Assembly (NCBI GenBank): GCA_023387245.1
Contig: JAEWIH010000012.1
Coordinates: 1 to 15,775 of the forward strand
Reading direction: 5' to 3'
Source of the DNA: Bacillota bacterium
GTDB lineage: Bacteria > Bacillota_I > Bacilli_A > Erysipelotrichales > Erysipelotrichaceae
DNA: 15,775 nucleotides
The notes beneath the pieces were generated by a model. It saw only the letters and a program-made list of their open reading frames with translations. It made no database searches and was not told where the DNA came from. Both the position numbers and the translations under genes were made by a program. This document shows positions 1 to 5,806 of the stretch, piece by piece; the stretch's first letter is position 1, and each line of letters opens with the position of its first letter.

Positions 1-428
1 AAGATTTAGTCATTAATCCAAGCAATGAACCACTATTTATGCGTTTAGATGTTGAAGAAACTCTTAACAAATTAAATCCAAATCCAATTAAAACTGTTAC
101 TAATAAGCCAGAAATTACTATTGAAGATTTTAATAAATTAGAATTAAGAAAAGGAACGATTATTGATTGTAAAAATCATCCTAATGCTCAAAAATTATTA
201 ATTAGTCAAGTTGATTTAGGATATAAAATCGTTCAAATACTTAGTGGTATTGCTAACAAATATACTCCTCAACAATTAATTGGTCAAAGTGTATTAGTTT
301 GTGTCAACTTAAAACCAGTAAAATTACGTAATGAAATTAGTGAAGGTATGATTTTATGTGTTGAGGGAGAAGATGGAGCTTTAAATATTATTAATGTTAA
401 TGGTGAAAATGGCGATATAATAAAATAG
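1..428 (+). CDS. metG: Methionyl-tRNA synthetase, C-terminal part (5' truncated by window)
   Basis: The reading frame is already open at base 3 and continues into the window, so the ATG at 39 is internal and the true start lies upstream. The visible part is the C-terminal tRNA-binding OB-fold (EMAP/Trbp111-like) appended to many bacterial MetRS enzymes. The diagnostic stretch is ITIEDFNKLELRKGTI followed by HPNAQKLL, corresponding to the usual DF-K-L-VG-I and HPNADKLL signature, then SGIANKYTPQQLIG and ISEGMIL. The preceding NEPLFMRLDVEE matches the family's linker after the anticodon-binding domain. MetRS charges tRNA-Met in the cytoplasm, and this appendix aids dimerisation and tRNA binding in relatives. 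The catalytic domain is outside the window. A free-standing tRNA-binding protein is less likely because the frame runs upstream without a start. The gene ends on TAG inside a hairpin terminator and is convergent with nadK. Confidence 0.9.
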   Translation, partial: DLVINPSNEPLFMRLDVEETLNKLNPNPIKTVTNKPEITIEDFNKLELRKGTIIDCKNHPNAQKLLISQVDLGYKIVQILSGIANKYTPQQLIGQSVLVCVNLKPVKLRNEISEGMILCVEGEDGALNIINVNGENGDIIK

Positions 429-456
429 ACTCTTAATATTAAGAGTCTGTTTTTTT
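427..456 (+). terminator. Intrinsic terminator between metG and nadK
   Basis: A perfect inverted repeat (AGACTCTTAAT / ATTAAGAGTCT, 427-448) starts inside the metG stop codon and is followed by a run of seven T (450-456). The T run overlaps the stop codon of the convergent nadK gene. On the minus strand the same hairpin is followed by a weaker T-rich stretch, so it may terminate both transcripts. Confidence 0.85.
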
Positions 457-1210
457 AATATAAAGATTTTAAGCGATCACAATATTTAACTTGCTTAAAA
501 TGAATAAATTTAATTTTATGATTAGAAGTGCTAAACTTAATTACTTGAGGGCGATCCATTTCTAAAAAACAATGATCATAACAAATAACAAACTTGTTAG
601 CATTAATACTAAGTTCGATATTACTATCACCACTAATTATCATACTAGATCCTAGACTACGATATTTTGAATTATGAATACTAACTATTTCACTCAATTC
701 CAACAAGTTTAATCCCGCATTGATAATTGCGCCACCTAATGAACGATTATAGGCGCTAGAACCTATTTGACCACATATACATAATCCGTTACCAACAAAT
801 TTTTCCAAAAAACAATCATCTATTTTTACTTCGATATGTAATGAATTATAAATGTTTTCAATTCTAAATTCATTAACTGCTAATATTTTTTTACCATTAA
901 CATCAGCTTCTAAAAAAGGTGTTTCAGTTACATAATAATCATTATTTAAATCATTTAAAAATGCGTCTACTTGTTTATAAGTATAATCAGTTAAAAAACC
1001 TAAAGTTCCAGTTTTTAAACCTATAAACAAAGGAGATATGTCTAAAAAATTATGAATAGCATCCAACATAGTGCCATCACCTCCTAAAGTGATGACTAAT
1101 TCTGGGTTGTTTTCAACATATTCAAAGCCGAGTTTTTTCATATTAATCATTAAATATTTTTTAATATTTTGTGACAATTTATCTTTTCGATTATAAATTA
1201 AATAGCGCAT
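455..1210 (-). CDS. nadK: NAD kinase
   Basis: It phosphorylates NAD with ATP (or polyphosphate) to give NADP in the cytosol, the only route to NADP. At 251 residues it has the usual short Firmicutes length. The nucleotide-binding GGDGT motif is at residues 43-47 (VITLGGDGTMLD), the NE pair at 113-114 (AVNEF), and the glycine-rich region GSSAYNRSLGGA near 150-161. One deviation: the usual GDGL before that region reads GNGL here (Asn141). In Listeria NADK1 the equivalent Asp150, as I recall it, contacts the ligand. The start is supported by AAAAGGAG about 5 bases upstream. It is divergent from a CYTH-domain gene, 27 bases apart. In Bacillus subtilis the NAD kinase yjbN also sits near the CYTH gene yjbK, so the pairing fits family context. 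It is convergent with metG. Confidence 0.93.
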   Translation of the reverse strand: MRYLIYNRKDKLSQNIKKYLMINMKKLGFEYVENNPELVITLGGDGTMLDAIHNFLDISPLFIGLKTGTLGFLTDYTYKQVDAFLNDLNNDYYVTETPFLEADVNGKKILAVNEFRIENIYNSLHIEVKIDDCFLEKFVGNGLCICGQIGSSAYNRSLGGAIINAGLNLLELSEIVSIHNSKYRSLGSSMIISGDSNIELSINANKFVICYDHCFLEMDRPQVIKFSTSNHKIKFIHFKQVKYCDRLKSLY

Positions 1211-1225
1211 ACTTCTCCTTTTATG

Positions 1226-1231
1226 TATAAT
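1226..1231 (+). promoter_or_regulatory. -10 box of the CYTH-domain gene (possible leaderless transcript)
   Basis: A perfect TATAAT lies six bases before the ATG at 1238, so transcription would begin at about the A of the start codon. There is no Shine-Dalgarno-like purine run anywhere in 1211-1237 on the plus strand. No good -35 is seen at 17 bases. The same 27 bases carry the nadK ribosome binding site on the other strand. Confidence 0.5.
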
Positions 1232-1237
1232 TAAATT

Positions 1238-1789
1238 ATGGAAATTTTTGTTGAAAAAGAATATAAAACTCTTTTGAGTTTAGCACAATATAATCAGTTA
1301 TTTAAAGTTTTTGAAAATGGGAAAACGATTGTTCAAACAAATTATTATTTTGATAATAGTAATTATCAACTAAGACAACAGGGATTTATGGCTAGAATTA
1401 GGAAGATTAATAATAATTATACTTTTACTTTAAAGACACCTAAAATCGATAATTTAACAACTGAGCATAATGTCCCATTAACAAATTTAGATATTAATAA
1501 TCAAGAAATTATAAATATTTTAAATAAGTTTAAACTTAATCATGATTTAAAAATTATTGCTTGGGCTACTACTACTAGAACGATAACTAAAGATATTTAT
1601 GGAGAATGGTGTCTAGATAAAACTGTTTTTTCTAATGGAATTACTGACTATGAATTAGAATATGAATTAAATAATTCCAAAACTGAAAAATGGGAATACT
1701 TTTTAAATTTTTTAAAAAATCATCAAATCAATTATATTTCGATCGAATCTAAAGTAGCTAGAGCTTTAAATACTGGTTCTATTCAATAA
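1238..1789 (+). CDS. CYTH-domain protein (inorganic triphosphatase / adenylate cyclase-like fold, YjbK type)
   Basis: At 183 residues it matches the YjbK-type CYTH proteins of Firmicutes. The N-terminal signature E-x-E-x-K is present as E6-K-E8-Y-K10. Other tunnel-lining elements follow in order: YYFDNSNYQLRQQGFMARIR (charged strand with R-x-R), YTFTLKTP (basic strand), ELEYEL near 130-135, and SKVARAL near the C terminus. CYTH enzymes hydrolyse triphosphates with a divalent metal inside a beta-barrel tunnel. The true substrate here cannot be read from sequence. The E-x-E-x-K motif requires the start at 1238, yet no ribosome binding site precedes it. Its 3' end overlaps recR, on the opposite strand, by 24 bases. 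It lies on the plus strand, against the presumed leftward fork. Confidence 0.85.
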   Translation: MEIFVEKEYKTLLSLAQYNQLFKVFENGKTIVQTNYYFDNSNYQLRQQGFMARIRKINNNYTFTLKTPKIDNLTTEHNVPLTNLDINNQEIINILNKFKLNHDLKIIAWATTTRTITKDIYGEWCLDKTVFSNGITDYELEYELNNSKTEKWEYFLNFLKNHQINYISIESKVARALNTGSIQ

Positions 1790-2350
1790 TGATCGTGTTA
1801 AAGTCATATCATCCGCATATTCGATTTTAGATCCCATTGGTAAACCTTGGGCTAATCTTGTTACTTTAGTGCGATCTTTTAATAATTTAGATAAATATAA
1901 GGAAGTTGTTTCGCCTTCAATAGAATGTTGAAAGGCTAAAATAACTTCTTTTATTGTAGAATCAACTCGTTTATTCAATTGTTCGATATTTAAATCTTCA
2001 ACTAATATATGTTTTAAAGGAGAAATTAATCCACCTAAAACATGATAAATACCATTAAAAACTCCTAATTTTTCAATAATAAAAACATCGCTAGGATAAC
2101 TAACTACACAAATAGTACTATGGTCTCTATTAGTATCTAAACAAATATCGCATAGAGAATTAGTTGTCATAGCGCCACATTTAGAACAAAATTTAATAGT
2201 TTTTTTAGTATTAATCATAGCATTAGCTATTTCCTCTACTTCGCTATCGTCCATATCTAAAATAGCTAAAGCATATCTTAAAGCTGTTTTTTTACCAACA
2301 GCAGGAAATTTTAACAATTGATTAACTAAATCTTCAACTTCTTTAAGCAT
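1766..2350 (-). CDS. recR: Recombination mediator RecR
   Basis: RecR forms a ring with RecO/RecF that helps load RecA onto SSB-coated gaps. The 194-residue length is normal for the family. It has the N-terminal helix-hairpin-helix (PAVGKKTALRYA), the four-cysteine zinc finger CSKCG...LCDIC (residues about 55-72), the TOPRIM segment from TICVVSYPSDV to about IEGETTSLYL, and the C-terminal Walker-B-like region RLAQGLPMGSKIEYAD. The stop codon of dnaX lies directly before its TAAGGAG ribosome binding site, so it is the last gene of a tadA-dnaX-recR unit. Canonical Firmicutes place ybaB/ebfC between dnaX and recR; here only eight bases separate them. Its 3' end overlaps the CYTH gene tail to tail. 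Confidence 0.95.
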   Translation of the reverse strand: MLKEVEDLVNQLLKFPAVGKKTALRYALAILDMDDSEVEEIANAMINTKKTIKFCSKCGAMTTNSLCDICLDTNRDHSTICVVSYPSDVFIIEKLGVFNGIYHVLGGLISPLKHILVEDLNIEQLNKRVDSTIKEVILAFQHSIEGETTSLYLSKLLKDRTKVTRLAQGLPMGSKIEYADDMTLTRSLLNRTSI

Positions 2351-2358
2351 AATACTCC

Positions 2359-3909
2359 TTATTCAACTACAATATCATTAAAAACCGATTTTAGACGATC
2401 TAGAGGTTGTTGTATTTTATCATTTTTTAAATATTTTTGAATTCGCTTATAACTATCATCTATCGTTGATAATTGACCATTTTTATATAACGACATAAAT
2501 TTTTTAGTAACTGCTTCAAAATGTTTATGGTTGATTATAAAAACTGTCCGATTATCATTATATAAATTGTTCATTAATTCTTTAACTAAATCATTTTGTT
2601 CTAAAAGCGTTTCAATATAAATATCATTATCATTACTAATAATAATATAATCTAAGCCAGAAACTACTACTTGACTACTAATCATTGGATCTGAAATAGA
2701 ATAATATTTTGGTAAAGTGCATTCAATATGTATATTTTTATATATTTCTTGATCGCTAATCCGCCGATTTTTATCTGCACAAATCATTAAATCTAATAAA
2801 CAATCATCACTCAGGTTATTAATTTGTTTTTTATCTTGACTATTATATTTTTGATCAATAACTTCTTCTTTTACAGGATTAACTTTATTTTCTAATAATA
2901 AATTTAAAACATAAACTTCTAACATTTCTTCTAAAATTCGATTGTTTTTACTGTTTTCAAAAATTTCTATTAAACCGTTCATAAATTTTTGATAATCATA
3001 TTCTAATATAATGTTATTAATAAACTCTTCATTTATAACATCGCAATAATCAAACTTTTTAGTTAATCGATATGTAATAATGTCTTTAGATAAAGTTATT
3101 AAATCGGAAATTAATAATTTAAAATCGATGCTATCTTTTTTAAAAGATTTTAAAAATTGAATAGCTTTCTCCAATTGATTATTAATAATACTATTAATAA
3201 ATTCTATTTTTTGTTCAACAGTAACTAATTTATATACATCAATAACATCATTAATACTAATAACATCTTTTGAATAAGTAATTACTTGTTCTAAAATAGT
3301 TAAAGCATCACGCAATCCACCTGCTGATAATGAAGCAATCATTTTTAAAGCTTGAACTTGATATTTTACACCTTCAGATTGACAAACTTCTTCTAGCCTT
3401 TCTAAAATTTGTTCTTTACTAACTGATAAAAAATCATATTTTTGAGTTCTGGAAATAATGGTTGGTAATACTTTATGAATTTCAGTAGTGGCTAATATAA
3501 ATACAACATGTTTTGGCGGTTCTTCTAAAGTTTTTAATAAAGCATTAAAAGCACCATTGGATAACATATGAACTTCGTCGATAATATATACTTTATATTT
3601 TGCTTCTAGTGGACTATATTTTACTCGATCAATAATTTCTCGTACATCATCAACACCATTATGACTAGCAGCATCTATTTCAATAATATCAGCATGTTGA
3701 AAAATTGATTCATCAAATTGATTAATCATTCTCGCAAAACATTTAGCGACTGTCGTTTTACCAGTACCTCGTGGTCCAGAAAACAAATATGCATGAACTA
3801 TTTTATTTCGTTCATAGGCGTTTTTTAATGCTTGAATTACATGTTTTTGTCCAACAACTTGTTCAAAAGTTAAAGGCCGATAACGACGATAAAGCGATAA
3901 ATAACTCAT
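2359..3909 (-). CDS. dnaX: DNA polymerase III clamp-loader subunit gamma/tau (zinc module missing)
   Basis: This is the AAA+ ATPase that opens the DnaN clamp and loads it on primed DNA within the replisome. Walker A GPRGTGKT is at residues 45-52, Walker B YIIDEVHML at 108-116, sensor 1 ATTEIHKV about 140-147, and the arginine-finger SRC-type motif reads SRTQ at 153-156 (Cys replaced by Thr). Length is 516 residues against about 560 in Bacillus. In place of the four-cysteine zinc insertion that normally follows Walker A, the chain runs ARMINQFDESIFQHADIIEI, with no cysteines and roughly 15 fewer residues. The C-terminal region (about 380-516) is divergent, as is usual for tau. Start: AAAGGG, embedded in the last codons of tadA, precedes the ATG by about 6 bases. 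It lies three bases after tadA and eight before recR. Confidence 0.95.
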   Translation of the reverse strand: MSYLSLYRRYRPLTFEQVVGQKHVIQALKNAYERNKIVHAYLFSGPRGTGKTTVAKCFARMINQFDESIFQHADIIEIDAASHNGVDDVREIIDRVKYSPLEAKYKVYIIDEVHMLSNGAFNALLKTLEEPPKHVVFILATTEIHKVLPTIISRTQKYDFLSVSKEQILERLEEVCQSEGVKYQVQALKMIASLSAGGLRDALTILEQVITYSKDVISINDVIDVYKLVTVEQKIEFINSIINNQLEKAIQFLKSFKKDSIDFKLLISDLITLSKDIITYRLTKKFDYCDVINEEFINNIILEYDYQKFMNGLIEIFENSKNNRILEEMLEVYVLNLLLENKVNPVKEEVIDQKYNSQDKKQINNLSDDCLLDLMICADKNRRISDQEIYKNIHIECTLPKYYSISDPMISSQVVVSGLDYIIISNDNDIYIETLLEQNDLVKELMNNLYNDNRTVFIINHKHFEAVTKKFMSLYKNGQLSTIDDSYKRIQKYLKNDKIQQPLDRLKSVFNDIVVE

Positions 3910-3912
3910 ATA

Positions 3913-4368
3913 TTACCCTTTCTTATTTTGTCTTTTATTTTTAAAATAATCCTTTAATATTTTAGCACATTCAACCTCTAAAACACCACCAACTATTTCA
4001 GGATAGTGATTAAAACCAGAAATTTGACTAACATCAAAAAGCGAACCAAAAACACCACCTTTTGGATCATATGCCCCAAAAACTATTTTTTTAATTCGTG
4101 ATTGCAATAAAGCACCAGCACACATTAAACACGGTTCTAAAGTAACATAACATATACAATCTTCTAATCGCCAAGAGTTTAGATGTTTACTAGCCTCACA
4201 AATAGCCATTATTTCTGCATGTGTCATAACATGATTTATTTTTTCTCTAACATTATGACCACGACCAATAATTTGATTATTATAAACAATTATACATCCA
4301 ACTGGCACTTCATCTTCTAAAGCCGCTTTTTGTGCTTCAACAAGTGCTTCCATCATCATTTTTTCCAT
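3913..4368 (-). CDS. tadA: tRNA adenosine(34) deaminase
   Basis: It deaminates adenosine 34 of tRNA-Arg(ACG) to inosine. The zinc and catalytic motif HAE is present (MTHAEIMAI), as is the second zinc motif PCLMCAGAL, plus the conserved NSWRLEDC and GAYDPKGG segments. I place the start at 4368 (MEKMMMEALVEAQKAA), giving 151 residues, close to the family's usual 150-160. That N terminus aligns with the first helix of Bacillus TadA. The open frame extends 76 codons further to 4596, but that extension runs through the SRP RNA gene, its promoter and a parS site and has no family similarity. The ribosome binding site is weak (ATAGGT, about 7 bases away). Expression probably depends on readthrough past the SRP RNA terminator or on transcripts from serS. 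The next gene, dnaX, starts three bases after its stop. Confidence 0.93.
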   Translation of the reverse strand: MEKMMMEALVEAQKAALEDEVPVGCIIVYNNQIIGRGHNVREKINHVMTHAEIMAICEASKHLNSWRLEDCICYVTLEPCLMCAGALLQSRIKKIVFGAYDPKGGVFGSLFDVSQISGFNHYPEIVGGVLEVECAKILKDYFKNKRQNKKG

Positions 4369-4382
4369 AATTATACCTATAT

Positions 4383-4468
4383 AAAAAAAGCCACCACACA
4401 CGCTAGAGCTAATATGAGGCTGCTGTATTCCTACCCTGACCTGATTAATTAGATAACGTTGTAGTAGC
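4383..4468 (-). ncRNA. ffs: Signal recognition particle RNA (small, 4.5S-type)
   Basis: The minus strand carries the universal SRP helix-8 core: GGTCAGG, a GTA/TAC stem capped by a GGAA tetraloop, then AGCAGCC (about 4412-4435). The 5' end GCTACTAC pairs fully, using G-U pairs, with the 3' end GTGGTGGC to close the molecule. A run of seven T follows immediately (minus strand, 4389-4383), so the closing stem also serves as an intrinsic terminator. A predicted length of about 80-86 nt means there is no Alu domain, unlike the roughly 270-nt scRNA of Bacillus. The RNA binds Ffh and FtsY to target membrane proteins. Location just upstream of tadA-dnaX resembles Bacillus, where scr lies between tadA and dnaX; here it precedes tadA. 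The 5' end is predicted from the promoter. Confidence 0.93.
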
Positions 4469-4474
4469 TTCTTT

Positions 4475-4503
4475 ATTATACATAAACTAAATAACAATAT
4501 CAA
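4475..4503 (-). promoter_or_regulatory. Sigma-A promoter of the SRP RNA
   Basis: On the minus strand, TTGATA (4503-4498) and a perfect TATAAT (4480-4475) are separated by exactly 17 bases. The expected start, seven bases after the -10, is the G at 4468, which is the first base of the closing helix of the RNA. It is the best promoter in the window. Its -35 directly abuts a parS site (4504-4519). Confidence 0.88.
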
Positions 4504-4519
4504 TGTTTCACGTGAAACA
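4504..4519. promoter_or_regulatory. parS centromere site (copy 1)
   Basis: The 16-base perfect palindrome TGTTTCACGTGAAACA is the ParB-binding parS sequence known from Firmicutes chromosomes. It fills exactly the gap between the serS stop codon (4520-4522) and the -35 box of the SRP RNA promoter (4498-4503). It is identical to the site at 5819-5834. No parA or parB gene is in the window, so ParB would be encoded elsewhere. Confidence 0.93.
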
Positions 4520-5803
4520 TTATTTTTTAAGTATAGCTTTCTGACCACCCATATAAGGTTGTAATGCCGGAACAATTGAAATCGAACCATCCACATTTAA
4601 ATTATTTTCTAAATAAGCAATTAACATTCTAGGCGGAGCAACTACTGTATTATTTAAAGTATGAGGATAATATTTTTCACCATTATTATCAACTCTGATC
4701 ATTAATCTTCTAGATTGAGCATCACCTAAATTTGAACATGAACATACTTCAAAATATTTTTTCTGTCTAGGACTATATGCTTCAATATCAACCGATTTAA
4801 CTTTTAAATCAGCTAAATCACCAGAACAACACTCGATCACTCTAACAGGTATCATCATGCTTTCAAATAAAGCTACCGATAATTTATACATTTTCTCAAA
4901 ATAATCCATAGATTGTTGTGGCGAACAAATAACAATCATTTCTTGTTTTTCGAATTGATGAATACGATATACTCCTCTTTCTTCAATGCCGTGTGCACCA
5001 ACTTCTTTCCTAAAACATGGAGAATACGAAGTTAATAAATGTGGTAAATCGGATTGTTTAATAATTGTGTCAATATACTTACCAATCATCGAGTGTTCTG
5101 AAGTACCAATTAAATATAAATCTTCTCCTTCGATTTTATACATCATGTTTTCCATTTCATCAAAACTCATAACACCTTCAACTACATTTTTATGAATCAT
5201 AAATGGAGGTATAACATATACAAATCCGTTATTTATCATAAAATCACGTGCATAAGATAAAATGGCAGAATGTAAACGAGCAACATCGCCCATTAAATAG
5301 TAAAAACCTGATCCACTAGTTTTTCTAGCACTATCTAAATCGATACCAGCCAAACTTTCCATAATTTCTACATGATGTGGAATATCAAAATCTCTTTCAA
5401 ATATGTTTCCAACTTTATAAATTTCAACATTTTCACTATCATCTTTACCGATAGGCACACTATCATCAATAATATTAGGAATATTCATCATCAGTTCTTT
5501 AATTTTAGTTTGAACAGGATCGATTTCATTTTCTTTAATAGAAATATTTTCGCCGATAGATGTAACTTCGTTTTTAATTTGATTAGCTAAATCGAATTCT
5601 TTTTTAGCCATCAACAATCCAATTTCCTTACTTTTTTTATTTCTTTGACTGCGTAAGTCATCGATTTCTTGTTTTAATTGTCGTAGTTTTAAATCTAATT
5701 CAACAACTTCATCTACCCACGGTATTTTATGTTCTTGAAATTTTTTAACTAAATTATCTTTTATAATTTGTGGATTTTCTCTAAATAATTTTATATCTAG
5801 CAT
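4520..5803 (-). CDS. serS: Seryl-tRNA synthetase (clostridial-type variant)
   Basis: Class II synthetase that charges tRNA-Ser with serine. Residues about 1-110 form the N-terminal tRNA-binding coiled coil (long charged helices, DEVVELDLKLRQLKQEI...RNKKSKEIG). The catalytic core follows: motif 2 around CFRKEVGAHG...GVYRIHQFEKQEM, the zinc-free serine pocket around CSCSNLGDAQSRR, and motif 3 around NNTVVAPPRMLIAYLEN, ending in PALQPYMGG. Usual Bacilli enzymes read roughly GSGLAVGRT at motif 3 and GLIRQHQF at motif 2. The NNTVVAPPRM and IEERGVYRIHQFEKQEM forms are ones I associate with many Clostridia, so an unusual subtype or transfer is likely. At 427 residues it is full length. It begins three bases after the gyrA stop, with AGAGGT inside the gyrA tail as ribosome binding site, and lies between two identical parS sites. 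Confidence 0.94.
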   Translation of the reverse strand: MLDIKLFRENPQIIKDNLVKKFQEHKIPWVDEVVELDLKLRQLKQEIDDLRSQRNKKSKEIGLLMAKKEFDLANQIKNEVTSIGENISIKENEIDPVQTKIKELMMNIPNIIDDSVPIGKDDSENVEIYKVGNIFERDFDIPHHVEIMESLAGIDLDSARKTSGSGFYYLMGDVARLHSAILSYARDFMINNGFVYVIPPFMIHKNVVEGVMSFDEMENMMYKIEGEDLYLIGTSEHSMIGKYIDTIIKQSDLPHLLTSYSPCFRKEVGAHGIEERGVYRIHQFEKQEMIVICSPQQSMDYFEKMYKLSVALFESMMIPVRVIECCSGDLADLKVKSVDIEAYSPRQKKYFEVCSCSNLGDAQSRRLMIRVDNNGEKYYPHTLNNTVVAPPRMLIAYLENNLNVDGSISIVPALQPYMGGQKAILKK

Positions 5804-5806
5804 ACA

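Noticed and set aside
1766..1789. Overlap of the CYTH gene and recR as a sign of a broken gene
   Set aside because: Both proteins have intact ends and normal lengths; tail-to-tail overlap is plausible in a compact genome.
3120..3160. A-rich run in dnaX as a programmed frameshift site for a gamma form
   Set aside because: The AAAAAAG run is not in the X-XXY-YYZ register of the dnaX frame and no following stem was seen.
4369..4596. Upstream extension of the tadA frame (76 more codons)
   Set aside because: It reads through the SRP RNA, its promoter and parS, overlaps serS, and has no TadA-like sequence; the ATG at 4368 gives a normal-length enzyme.
4986..5195. Plus-strand open frame of 69 codons
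   Set aside because: It lies wholly antisense to serS with no ribosome binding site or recognisable product; a shadow frame.
5372..5590. Plus-strand open frame of 72 codons
   Set aside because: Antisense to the serS coiled coil, with a biased low-complexity translation; a shadow frame.
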